The notes beneath the pieces were generated by a model. That model did not search any database. It worked only from the letters and a program-made list of their open reading frames with translations, and was not told the origin of the DNA. Source: Dehalococcoidia bacterium UBA7891 (GTDB lineage Bacteria; Chloroflexota; Dehalococcoidia; Lucifugimonadales; UBA826). Taken from it: a stretch of DNA of 44,196 bases. Position 1 is the first letter of the stretch; the number at the start of each line of letters is the position of its first letter. The stretch is taken from the NCBI GenBank assembly GCA_002500485.1, contig DLRJ01000045.1:49042-93237 (forward strand), read 5' to 3'. Below, piece by piece: positions 34,402 to 42,920 of the stretch. The translations under genes and the position numbers were made by a program.

Positions 34402-36747
34402 ATGAGTACAATGCCAATCACTCAGTCTGATCTGCAGGCTTCTTTGCCTGACACGACTTCAGGCATTCAAACAAATCGTATAAGAGATGAAATTTCCATA
34501 ACTAGAGATATACATGGAATTCCCCATGTAATAGGTTCGAACATCTACGATGCCTTTTTCGGTCAAGGGTTCGCCACCGCTCAAGATCGACTATGGCACA
34601 TGGAGTTTGATCGACGTAAGGCATTCGGACGATGGGCCGAACTGGTCGGTGAACAAGGCTTAGATTCAGATATAACGATGCGAAGCTTTCAGATAGAAGA
34701 TTCGGTAATAAATGATCTTATACATTTAAATGAAGAAACTATGTTGATGCTAACGGCCTATTCAGATGGGGTAAATGCTTTTATAGATACTACCTCTTCC
34801 CTACCAATTGAATATAAACTCACGAATTCTAAACCTGAACCTTGGTCCCCAAAGGATTGTTTGGCTGTATATAAAGTTAGACATATTATGATGGGGGTTT
34901 TTGAAGGAAAGTATTGGCGCAGCCAGCTTTTAAACAATCTAGGCCCAGAGCGGACAGATGATTTAATAAAAGGGTATCAGCAAGGCCATTTGCTAATTGT
35001 CCCTCCTTTAGATAGGTATAGTGGACCTGAGTTAAATGGTATTGAAAGTCTTCAATCATCAATAGAATCGATTGCATGGATGCAAGAAGACCCTGAAGCA
35101 GGAAGTAATAGTTGGGCAGTACATGGAAGTAAAACGAATTCCGGAAAACCTCTGCTTGCAGGCGACCCCCACAGAGGCCTTGATACCCCAAATTGTTATT
35201 ACCAGAATCAGGTCACGTGTCCAGACTTTGATGTTATCGGCCTATCGTTTCCTGGTTGCCCAGGTTTTCCACATTTCGGACACAACGCAAAGGTTGCTTG
35301 GTGTGTTACCCATGCAATGGCAGATTATCAAGATCTATATCTAGAAAAGATAACACCTAATCCCAATGGCAGTACATATACCTGGAAAGATCAAGAGTTA
35401 GATTTAGAGTGCAAAAAGGAATCCATAAAGATTGCAGGGCTTCCTGATCATCAAATCTCACTAAAATCTACTAGGCATGGGCCGATTATATCTGAAAATT
35501 CATTGGGTACGAGGGCTATCTCTTTTAAGTACACTTCCACCGCTGGTATCAATCGAGGGTTCGAGGCTCTTATCCCACAAATGACTGCTTCCTCAATATC
35601 TGAAGCTGATCAAGCTATGGAAAAATGGGTGGACCCATGTAATAACTACATGTTTGTCGATGTGGAAGGTGGTATCCAATACCTCAACAGAGGTCAGGTT
35701 CCTATAAGAAGCTTTGACAATGCATGGCTTCCAGTCCCTGGATGGACAGGCGAGCACGAATGGAAAGGTAACATTCCTTTCGAAGAAATGCCAAGGTCAA
35801 TTAATCCTAAAAATGGATTTTTAGTCACCGCTAACAACAAAATAATTGGAGATCAATTTCCCTACTACATGGCCTTGGATTACGCCCCTGAATTTAGGGC
35901 AAAACGTATAGTTGAGAGAATAGAGGGCCTTGAGAAGGCCACCGTTGAAGACATGGTTTCTATCCATTCGGAACGAACCTCGATACCAGCCTCAGTCTAT
36001 GTGCCTCACCTCCTCAACCTCAATAACCTGAATTCCTTGCAAGTACAGGCACAGGCAAGGTTAAAAAATTGGACCTATGAGATGGACCCTGATTCCATTT
36101 CAGCTACGATCTATTCTGCATTTAGATGGAAATTACACTTAAAAGTCATCGGATCTTTGTTAGGATCATTGGCAGATCAGGCTTTGGTATCCGGAGGCCG
36201 CGGAGCACCAACACATATTAATCATCTCGCTATTCGGTTAATAGAAGGGCTCAAAAACGAAGATTCTTCCTTGCTGCCTGATGGAGAAACATGGGACACG
36301 ACTATATCCCGAGCTTTTATAGAGGGTGTGGAATATTTAAGGCAGACAATTGGGCCAGATCTTGAAGACTGGGTTTGGGGTAAACTTCATTACACAAAAC
36401 CAACACACACACTTTCTGAGATATTCAGTAATCACAAGGATTTATTGAATCCACCGTCGGTTCCCATGGGCGGAGATGGTGATACTCCTCAGGCGGGTAG
36501 TTTTGCTTTGTCCAATCCATTTGTCATGACAGGAATGTCGGTTGCCCGTTACGTGTTTGATCCATCTGATTGGGATAATTCTCGGTGGATAGTTCCTCTC
36601 GGTTCCTCTGGCCACCCAGGTAGTTCACATTACTCTGACCAGACTGACTTATGGTCTAAAGTACAGGTTATAAAAATGGCTTATACCACAAAAGCTGTAC
36701 AGGAAATAAGTGTGAGCCAACAAAAATTAACCCCCTCAGTCAAATAA
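34402..36747 (+). CDS. penicillin acylase family (Ntn-type) amidohydrolase
   Basis: A 781-residue protein with the ATG at 34402, chosen because GGGAGAGG stands directly before it; a longer reading from 34339 has no ribosome-binding site. Residues 1-234 resemble the alpha subunit (GIPHVIGSN, GFATAQDRLWHMEFDRR), and Gly234-Ser235 within AGSNSWAVHG is the autoprocessing site, with Ser235 the N-terminal nucleophile of the beta subunit. The family cleaves amide bonds in penicillins, acyl-homoserine lactones and other acylated amines. No signal peptide is visible, unlike most secreted or periplasmic members. The substrate is unknown. Next on the strand is the flavoprotein gene, 11 bases later. Confidence 0.88.
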   Translation: MSTMPITQSDLQASLPDTTSGIQTNRIRDEISITRDIHGIPHVIGSNIYDAFFGQGFATAQDRLWHMEFDRRKAFGRWAELVGEQGLDSDITMRSFQIEDSVINDLIHLNEETMLMLTAYSDGVNAFIDTTSSLPIEYKLTNSKPEPWSPKDCLAVYKVRHIMMGVFEGKYWRSQLLNNLGPERTDDLIKGYQQGHLLIVPPLDRYSGPELNGIESLQSSIESIAWMQEDPEAGSNSWAVHGSKTNSGKPLLAGDPHRGLDTPNCYYQNQVTCPDFDVIGLSFPGCPGFPHFGHNAKVAWCVTHAMADYQDLYLEKITPNPNGSTYTWKDQELDLECKKESIKIAGLPDHQISLKSTRHGPIISENSLGTRAISFKYTSTAGINRGFEALIPQMTASSISEADQAMEKWVDPCNNYMFVDVEGGIQYLNRGQVPIRSFDNAWLPVPGWTGEHEWKGNIPFEEMPRSINPKNGFLVTANNKIIGDQFPYYMALDYAPEFRAKRIVERIEGLEKATVEDMVSIHSERTSIPASVYVPHLLNLNNLNSLQVQAQARLKNWTYEMDPDSISATIYSAFRWKLHLKVIGSLLGSLADQALVSGGRGAPTHINHLAIRLIEGLKNEDSSLLPDGETWDTTISRAFIEGVEYLRQTIGPDLEDWVWGKLHYTKPTHTLSEIFSNHKDLLNPPSVPMGGDGDTPQAGSFALSNPFVMTGMSVARYVFDPSDWDNSRWIVPLGSSGHPGSSHYSDQTDLWSKVQVIKMAYTTKAVQEISVSQQKLTPSVK

Positions 36748-36758
36748 ACATATCTGTA

Positions 36759-38015
36759 ATGGTGAGACCCGTATCTCAGAAGTACGATGTGGTGGTACTA
36801 GGAGCAGGTGCCGCAGGACTAATGTCTGCCTTTACTGCAGGTAAAAGGGGTCGAAAAGTCCTTGTGATTGAGAAATCCAATAAAGTCGGTAAAAAGATCC
36901 TGATGTCAGGTGGGGGCAAGTGTAATTTTACAAATGAACTAGTCGACTCAGATAACTTTCTTTCAAAGAACACTCACTTTTGCAAATCAGCCTTGAGCAG
37001 ATTCACTTCCAAAGATTTTGTTGATCTAGTTGAGCAACATAATGTCGAATATGAAGTAAGAAAGAAGAATCAATACTTTTGTACGGGTTCATCCAAGAAT
37101 ATTTTGGATATGTTGTTGAGGGAATGCGGTTCAGCTGGGGTGGATATTCTAACTGATACAGAGATTAAAAATATCAATGATTCTGACAATACTGTAGCTA
37201 GTACCGGGACATCAGAATATCGTTTTTTGATAAAAGGCCTATCAGATATCAACCGTTCCTACAGATCTCTTGAAATTGACTGTAATTCATTAATTGTTGC
37301 AACAGGCGCTTTATCTATCCCAACCCTTGGGGGCAGCGGATACGGATATGAAATTGCAGAGCAGTTTGATCTAGAAGTCACGAGAAAATACGCAGGATTG
37401 GTCCCTTTCATGTTCTCAGACCCATTGAAATCGGTGTTTTCCCGACTTTCTGGAATTTCCACAAAGGTCGAAGTTACAACAAATGGTCATGTTTTTGTCG
37501 ATAATCTGCTGTTTACCCATCGAGGATTAAGTGGGCCAGCAATGTTGCAGATATCTAATTATTGGACGCCAGGGGATCTATTAAAAATAGATCTTATTCC
37601 AAATGTAGATTTGAGTCATGAATTAATTAAAATGAAAAATCAGTCTGACAAAAGATTGATCCGATCTTATCTAAACGAACATCTACCAAAATCCGTGGTT
37701 TTGGAACTGCAATCTTTATTGTTTGCAGATTTCTCTGACGTTCCCATAGTTCAAATAAATAACAGGGATCTCATTAAACTTGGCAACACATTGAATTCCT
37801 GGCCTCTTAAACCCTCTGGAACGGAAGGTTATAGGACCGCTGAAGTGACGGTTGGTGGTGTAAATACAAATGGAATCAGTTCCCGGACAATGGAAGTTAA
37901 AAAACGTCCTGGACTCTATTTTGTGGGTGAAGTATTAGATGTCACCGGGCAACTGGGCGGCTTTAATTTTCAATGGGCATGGGCTTCAGGGTACGTGGCC
38001 GGCCTTGCCGCATAA
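36759..38015 (+). CDS. HI0933/BaiN-type NAD(P)/FAD-dependent oxidoreductase
   Basis: A 418-residue flavoprotein. The FAD-binding loop is VVVLGAGAAGLMSAFTAGKRG near residues 11-31, with EKSNKVGKKILMSGGGKCNFTN right after it, a block specific to the HI0933 family (YhiN/BaiN). The C-terminal block RPGLYFVGEVLDVTGQLGG and WAWASGY is also typical. BaiN members reduce bile-acid double bonds, but most members are uncharacterised, so I do not assign that substrate. The gene follows the penicillin-acylase-like gene by 11 bases and ends 18 bases before a strong promoter. Confidence 0.93.
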   Translation: MVRPVSQKYDVVVLGAGAAGLMSAFTAGKRGRKVLVIEKSNKVGKKILMSGGGKCNFTNELVDSDNFLSKNTHFCKSALSRFTSKDFVDLVEQHNVEYEVRKKNQYFCTGSSKNILDMLLRECGSAGVDILTDTEIKNINDSDNTVASTGTSEYRFLIKGLSDINRSYRSLEIDCNSLIVATGALSIPTLGGSGYGYEIAEQFDLEVTRKYAGLVPFMFSDPLKSVFSRLSGISTKVEVTTNGHVFVDNLLFTHRGLSGPAMLQISNYWTPGDLLKIDLIPNVDLSHELIKMKNQSDKRLIRSYLNEHLPKSVVLELQSLLFADFSDVPIVQINNRDLIKLGNTLNSWPLKPSGTEGYRTAEVTVGGVNTNGISSRTMEVKKRPGLYFVGEVLDVTGQLGGFNFQWAWASGYVAGLAA

Positions 38016-38033
38016 CCGCCCATCAAATCAGGA

Positions 38034-38062
38034 TTTACAGCCGTCACCATTAGAAATACAAT
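38034..38062 (+). promoter_or_regulatory. promoter of the selenoprotein gene
   Basis: TTTACA (38034-38039) and TACAAT (38057-38062) are 17 bases apart and match the sigma-70 boxes 5/6 and 5/6. The expected start is near 38070, about 50 bases before the ATG. Confidence 0.55.
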
Positions 38063-38121
38063 GAGGCTTTCCTCAAACAAAAGGAATCATAAATTGAAGA
38101 AAATTAATTGCAGGTAAGTAA

Positions 38122-39318
38122 ATGCCAAAACTTGAAATATTAAGCGAACAGCAAAGAACAATGCTCCTTAATTGGCCAAGTCCAGAAAATGAAGACTTTC
38201 CTTGGACCCCTATGTCAAAATCTTTGTCAGACTGTAAAGTTGCTCTGGTGACCACGGCTGGATTGCATGTTAGAGGCGATAAGCCTTTCACCACTGCAAA
38301 AAACGGTGGAGATGCCTCCTTTCGCGTGATATCTCGATTGACTGACCCGGCGGATATTATTCAAAGCCATACCAGTATCGGATTTGATAGAACTAGCATC
38401 TATAAGGATATAAACATCACCTTTCCTATTGACAGATTGAATGAACTTGTCGCATTAGGGAAAATCGGGTCTCTTTCTGACTACTATTATTCCTTCATGG
38501 GAGCCTTGAGAAACCCTGCAGGACTGATTGATGAATATGGTCCTGAAGTAGCCAAAAACCTGATTGCTGAAGGGGTAGATGTTGTTCTGTTAATTCCGAC
38601 TTGACCGGCTTGTACTAACGCTGTAAGCGTTATAGCGAGAGTGTTAGAAGAAGCTGGTTTAGTAACCACCAGTATTTCTTTAGTTGAAGAGCATGCAAGA
38701 AAAATCAAACCCCCAAGGATATTGTCTGTTCCATTTAATTTTGGCAACACCTTAGGAGAAGTAAATAACCCTAGCTATCAACATGAAATATTGGCAGCCA
38801 CTTTTGATCTTTTGGATAGATCAATCGGTCCGGTATTAGAATTGTTTGAGACAGATAAAATAGAGAGGGTGATACTTTCCCGTTCAGAAGCAATGACTGG
38901 ATCGGAAGCTGATAAGAAGGATCTCCTAGTGGAACTATCTGATATGAAACCCAATTATGAAAAATGGCTGGAGACAAATAAAGGTAGAACTGCTGTGGGG
39001 TTGAGTAGTATTGACACTGAATTATTCCCAGCTGTTTTGGGATTCTTGAAACAATATACGGCCGGAGAAGTTGCAGATTCTGGGCTTCGTCCCCAACAAT
39101 TTAGTATTGGACACTTTGTTCGTTATTGTGTCGATGATCTGAAGTCATACTATCTTGAATCTCGAATTGCTGTGAAACCTGATGCTTCTATGAACGACTT
39201 GTACCAGTGGCTTTGGTCCGATACATCTTTGGGCGATCTACTGGGAGAACTAGCTGCGGTTATGGATGACTCTGAGGATAAAGAAGTAAAAGCCATCGCC
39301 TATGGTATCGCTAGGTAG
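38122..39318 (+). CDS. GrdB/PrdB-family reductase subunit, selenoprotein with in-frame UGA
   Basis: Two open frames (38122-38604 and 38641-39318) are in the same frame and divided only by the TGA at 38602-38604. Read as selenocysteine this gives one 398-residue protein with Sec161 in PTUPACTNAV, a U-x-x-C redox motif where relatives have Cys or Sec. The N-part (VALVTTAGLHVRGDKPF, FDRTSIYKDINITFPIDRLNEL, IGSLSDYYYSFMGAL) is characteristic of the glycine/sarcosine/betaine/D-proline reductase B-type family; these act on C-N bonds of amino compounds. A SECIS-like hairpin follows the UGA. The other reductase subunits are not nearby, so the substrate is unknown and the protein may act alone. Confidence 0.85.
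38602..38604 (+). other. UGA read as selenocysteine (Sec161)
   Basis: TGA in frame between two halves of one conserved family, followed by CCG GCT TGT (P-A-C). The codon replaces a family Cys/Sec position. Confidence 0.8.
38616..38632 (+). promoter_or_regulatory. bacterial SECIS-like hairpin
   Basis: TAACGCT (38616-38622) pairs perfectly with AGCGTTA (38626-38632) around the loop GTA. The stem starts 11 bases after the UGA and the loop 18 bases after it, with G as first loop base. This matches the published bacterial SECIS rules (loop 16-37 bases after UGA, 3-14 bases long, G in the first two positions) as I recall them. SelB would bind it to insert selenocysteine. Confidence 0.75.
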
Positions 39319-39501
39319 GATTTTCGGTTCGTGAAATAGGCAATTGGTTAAAGTAGCCCACTATTGGGTGATATTGAATATTTATTTTAACAATATGCCG
39401 TAAAAGTTAAGGAAATTCTGCGTGACTCTGTCGATTTCATACCCTAATGTGAATACGCATTGCATGGTTACCTACGTCCACCAGTCAGATAAGGAGTTAA
39501 T

Positions 39502-40161
39502 ATGGGTAATATATCTGCAAATAAATTGGGAGGACTCGGTCTCTTAATTGGACCCGGTTTCGCGACCTTAATATTCCTAGTTGTTTTCATGGTCCTTGGA
39601 AACACCGGTGCTGGAGACCCTAGAGACTTTCAAGCTAACTTTGATAAGCAAACCGACCTCGCTCATTTACTGGGGTTATTACCAGGGATATCACTGATAT
39701 TTTTCCTTTATGGGATTAATACCCTCTATAACGACGTCAGAGAGAATGGACAAAATGAAGCCCTATTCCGTTTGGGTAATATGGGTGTGTTCTTTGGAAT
39801 ATTAGGGATTGTTGTGAGTATAGGATTAAACAGTGCTACTCAATTTGATGGTTTATCAGGTCTAAATGAGGGCTATCAATACACTATTAGCCTTATCGCC
39901 GGAGCGATTCAGTCTTACACTGGCCTTATTTTCGCGGTAGGTTTTTCCTTGATTGCCTTGGCTGTATCCTCAAATAAAGAAGGAATACACAAAATATTTG
40001 CCTATGTGGTTGCTTTAATCGGATTAATAAACATCGTTGTTAGTTTTATAAATTTTGCAGACGCATCCACTTGGGAAGCAACTTTCATAATCACACCGAT
40101 CACTTACGTTGTGATATCTATATGGACAGCAACTTTGGGGCTGGATCTGATGAAGAAGTAG
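39502..40161 (+). CDS. six-helix membrane protein of unknown function
   Basis: A 219-residue protein with about six membrane segments (e.g. LIGPGFATLIFLVVFMVLG, LLGLLPGISLIFFLYGI, MGVFFGILGIVVSIGL, IFAVGFSLIALAV, VVALIGLINIVVSFINF, ITPITYVVISIWTATLGL). It resembles DUF4386-like or similar small integral proteins, but I do not recognise a family with confidence. The ATG at 39502 has a strong AAGGAG at 39490-39495. It stands alone: a 183-base gap precedes it and a hairpin follows its stop. Confidence 0.7.
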   Translation: MGNISANKLGGLGLLIGPGFATLIFLVVFMVLGNTGAGDPRDFQANFDKQTDLAHLLGLLPGISLIFFLYGINTLYNDVRENGQNEALFRLGNMGVFFGILGIVVSIGLNSATQFDGLSGLNEGYQYTISLIAGAIQSYTGLIFAVGFSLIALAVSSNKEGIHKIFAYVVALIGLINIVVSFINFADASTWEATFIITPITYVVISIWTATLGLDLMKK

Positions 40162-40165
40162 TAAT

Positions 40166-40219
40166 CAAAACACCCAAATCGGGGTTTTGGAGGATCAGGT
40201 CCTTTTTTGTCTGATTTTT
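40166..40219 (+). terminator. double hairpin terminator after the membrane-protein gene
   Basis: The first hairpin pairs CAAAAC-a-CCC (40166-40175) with GGGGTTTTG (40181-40189). The second pairs ATCAGGT (40194-40200) with GTCTGAT (40209-40215) and is followed by TTTT (40216-40219). Two stacked stems ending in T residues suit a terminator. Confidence 0.5.
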
Positions 40220-40298
40220 AGGTGGAATCACCTTGGTGCCTCCAATGCAGGAACCAATGATTTCACCATTCAATTATTGGGTTAGAAATTGTAAGATA

Positions 40299-40326
40299 CG
40301 GGGCTCCGCATATTACTGGGGCCCCG
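40299..40326 (-). other. strong GC hairpin after the MaoC gene
   Basis: CGGGGCTCC (40299-40307) pairs with GGGGCCCCG (40318-40326) in a 9-bp stem with one T-G pair, loop 10 bases. It lies 14 bases after the stop of the minus-strand MaoC gene. There is no T tract after it in the minus-strand direction, so it could be a stabilising 3' end rather than an intrinsic terminator. Confidence 0.45.
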
Positions 40327-40340
40327 CAAAAAAAGAAAAT

Positions 40341-41204
40341 TCAATCTTCGGGAAGATACGCATTGCCAACAATGGTTACGGTGCCATCTTCCTTCTCCAT
40401 CCATACCCTGACCTCAGTGACCCCTTCCGATGAATTAGTCCCGTCCGCTATAACGCCCCTTGCAGTGACCTTGTCGCCAGGCCACACTATATTTGTAAAT
40501 TTTACGTCCAATTTGCCGCCTCTAAACCACCTTTCGCCGAATGTTCGATCAAGCATGTCTCCAATATAAGATATGGTCATTTTTCCACCAACGACAACTT
40601 CTTCAAATCCCAATTCTTCGGACGCTCTCTTGTCGGTATGGTAATTCTTATTTCCATGGAAAAATGTTCCACACATTTCGAGATCTATTTCACTCGAGAC
40701 AGGTTCAAGCAATTCTCCTGTCGGGACATCAAATTTTCGAACCCCCTCTTTGTCCGACGGCTTTCTTAATGCCACTTTCCCAGAACTCTGATCTAGCAAG
40801 TAACTTTGGTGATGACGCATTGCTCCTAACAATTCTTTATCCTCGTTGAATATTTCAGATTCTTGAAGAACTATGGTTCTGCTACGCCATTCGTAAATAT
40901 CTAAAACTCTCGAACGTACATCTAACTTTTCCTCTGTTGGTAAAGGTGCATGAAAGTCAACTTCTTGGCGCATCCACAGATTCCCAAAATTGTTTCGAAA
41001 GCTGGCTCCTGATATCGATTCTGCATCAATGATAACCATCGAAGGGGTTACAAGTTCCTCCTCCGTAATATTTTCGTAGGCCGAGCGATCAACTTTGAGA
41101 CCTTCAAAATAGTCATTGACTGTCTTTTTTGATATCTCAAAGGAACGGGGATCTAATTGTTTTCCAACGAATGCTTCATCCGAATGGTGTTGTTCGGCTG
41201 TCAT
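40341..41204 (-). CDS. MaoC-like hot-dog dehydratase family protein
   Basis: A 287-residue protein with two hot-dog halves (about 15-130 and 180-285). The second half has GFEEVVVGGKMTISYIGDML and a FTNIVWPGDKVTARGVI block, as in the R-hydratase/MaoC group. These add water to or remove it from enoyl-CoA thioesters. The catalytic Asp/His pair is not obvious in the first half, so one half may be structural. A perfect Shine-Dalgarno AAGGAGG (41212-41218) lies seven bases before the ATG. It is the last gene of the CoA-transferase/ThDP-lyase operon, 28 bases after the lyase gene. Confidence 0.8.
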   Translation of the reverse strand: MTAEQHHSDEAFVGKQLDPRSFEISKKTVNDYFEGLKVDRSAYENITEEELVTPSMVIIDAESISGASFRNNFGNLWMRQEVDFHAPLPTEEKLDVRSRVLDIYEWRSRTIVLQESEIFNEDKELLGAMRHHQSYLLDQSSGKVALRKPSDKEGVRKFDVPTGELLEPVSSEIDLEMCGTFFHGNKNYHTDKRASEELGFEEVVVGGKMTISYIGDMLDRTFGERWFRGGKLDVKFTNIVWPGDKVTARGVIADGTNSSEGVTEVRVWMEKEDGTVTIVGNAYLPED

Positions 41205-41232
41205 ATTTGTACCTCCTTGTCAGCTGTAGTAT

Positions 41233-42897
41233 TTAATATTGTCGCTGCTGCCTTGAACGGCCTCCCATACTTCCGTAGGAAATATCAGGGTCAATAACCA
41301 CGTCTAAAAGTGCAGGTTTACCTGAAGCAAAGGCTCTCTCAAGGGCTGGTTTTATTTCGTTAGGATCAGTCACTCTCTCAGAATGTCCTCCCATTCCTTC
41401 CATTATTTTGGCGTAGTCGGTGTCTTGTGACAGGAATGTGGCCAATGCTCTACCACCCCTTCCTAACACGCCTTGAGTTGTCTGGTTCCAGGCTCCATTA
41501 TTACCAAGTACACACACGATGGGAAGGTTAAATCGGACAAAAGATTCTACGTCGAATCCGGTTAGTCCAAATGCGCCGTCTCCGTAAACTATACAAACCT
41601 GCTTGCCTGGCCTTGCAAGCTGAGCAGCGGCGGCAAATCCGCTTCCGGCCCCTAGGCACCCGAATTGTCCGGGGTCCAACCAGTGGCCAGGCTTATTTAT
41701 ATTCAAGACCCTAGCAGCAAAGGTGACTATGTCACCACCATCTCCAATGACTGTCGCATCTTCATCTAATGCGTCCCTTAATTCTTTTACAAGTCTCATG
41801 GGGTGTATTGGAGAAGCGTTACTCTCCATCATTTCTACGTCAGCCTCTTTTAAGGCTTTATCTTCTGTCATCACTTCTTCAACCCAGGCCGTACCTTTGG
41901 GTTGGTAATTTGAATCATTTAGAGATTCCATTACTTGGTCCATGATCGCTCCCACATCGCCCACTACCCCAACATCGACTGCCCTGTTTTGCCCGATTTT
42001 ATTTGCATCCATCATGATTTCGATTAGCTTTGGATTCTGAGGGAAGAGTCTATCATCACCATAGCTTAGCCTGAAGTCTATGGGAGTCCCTATCAGAACT
42101 ACGGCATCAGATTTAACTAATCCGTACCTTCGCCCAAGGCTACCTAGATTCGGGTGGTCGGAATGTAAACTTCCTCTACCCATCGCATTCAAGAACACCG
42201 GCGCGTTGATTTTCTCTACAAACTCTCTCAATTGTGCGGAAGCATCACACCACCAGATATCAGATCCAGCAAGAACCATCGGTCGTTCGGCATTCTTCAA
42301 GATGTCTGTAACCTTTTGAATATATTCTGGGTCTCCAAACGCTCGGGATTCGGTCCGGTATCTGTCTGGATATTTGACGTTTTCTTCTTCGGTAACACCG
42401 TTAACTATATCTATGGGGATCTCCAAGTATGCTGGTCCAGGGATCCCACTGGTTGCAGCACGGAAGGCATTAGACACATATTCAGGAATCCTCTCCACTC
42501 TCTTAACCTGTTCTGAAAATTTCGCCACAGGCTTCAAAAATGTGGCACTATCAAAATCTTGTAGACCTCCCCTTAGGTGGTCGAAGATCCCGGCATTACC
42601 TCCTACCATTATCATGGGGCTAGGAGCTTGGAATGCGTTGGCTATGCCAGTTACAGCATCTGTGACACCCGGACCTGCGGTGACTATACAAACACCTGGT
42701 TTCCCTGTTACTTTTGCCCAGCCTTCTGCGGCATGTGCAGCAACTTGTTCGTGTCTGAAATCGATAAGCTCAATACCTTCATCTGCGCACCCTTCGTAAA
42801 GGTTGTAAATATGCCCACCGTTGAGGGTGAAAACGTATTCAACTCCTTCTTTTTTTAAGGCTTTTGCGAATAATTGACCACCGTCTATCTGTCCCAT
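41233..42897 (-). CDS. thiamine diphosphate-dependent lyase (oxalyl-CoA decarboxylase/2-hydroxyacyl-CoA lyase-like)
   Basis: A 554-residue three-domain ThDP enzyme. I use the ATG at 42897, with AAAAGGAGAC upstream, rather than a longer reading starting at 42966. The cofactor-activating Glu50 lies in FRHEQVAAHAAEGWA, and the pyrophosphate motif is GDG (439-441) to NN (466-467) with GDGAFGLTGFDVESFVRF. The family splits between acetolactate synthase, oxalyl-CoA decarboxylase and 2-hydroxyacyl-CoA lyase. The neighbouring class III CoA-transferase favours a CoA-thioester substrate such as oxalyl-CoA, but this is inference. It is separated from the transferase gene by 23 bases. Confidence 0.85.
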   Translation of the reverse strand: MGQIDGGQLFAKALKKEGVEYVFTLNGGHIYNLYEGCADEGIELIDFRHEQVAAHAAEGWAKVTGKPGVCIVTAGPGVTDAVTGIANAFQAPSPMIMVGGNAGIFDHLRGGLQDFDSATFLKPVAKFSEQVKRVERIPEYVSNAFRAATSGIPGPAYLEIPIDIVNGVTEEENVKYPDRYRTESRAFGDPEYIQKVTDILKNAERPMVLAGSDIWWCDASAQLREFVEKINAPVFLNAMGRGSLHSDHPNLGSLGRRYGLVKSDAVVLIGTPIDFRLSYGDDRLFPQNPKLIEIMMDANKIGQNRAVDVGVVGDVGAIMDQVMESLNDSNYQPKGTAWVEEVMTEDKALKEADVEMMESNASPIHPMRLVKELRDALDEDATVIGDGGDIVTFAARVLNINKPGHWLDPGQFGCLGAGSGFAAAAQLARPGKQVCIVYGDGAFGLTGFDVESFVRFNLPIVCVLGNNGAWNQTTQGVLGRGGRALATFLSQDTDYAKIMEGMGGHSERVTDPNEIKPALERAFASGKPALLDVVIDPDISYGSMGGRSRQQRQY

Positions 42898-42920
42898 GGT
42901 GTCTCCTTTTAAATTTGTGT

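Noticed and set aside
38122..39318. Two separate genes or a pseudogene with a nonsense mutation.
   Set aside because: Both parts are in one frame and belong to one family, the TGA is at a known Cys/Sec site, and a SECIS-like hairpin follows. A random nonsense mutation would not give this.
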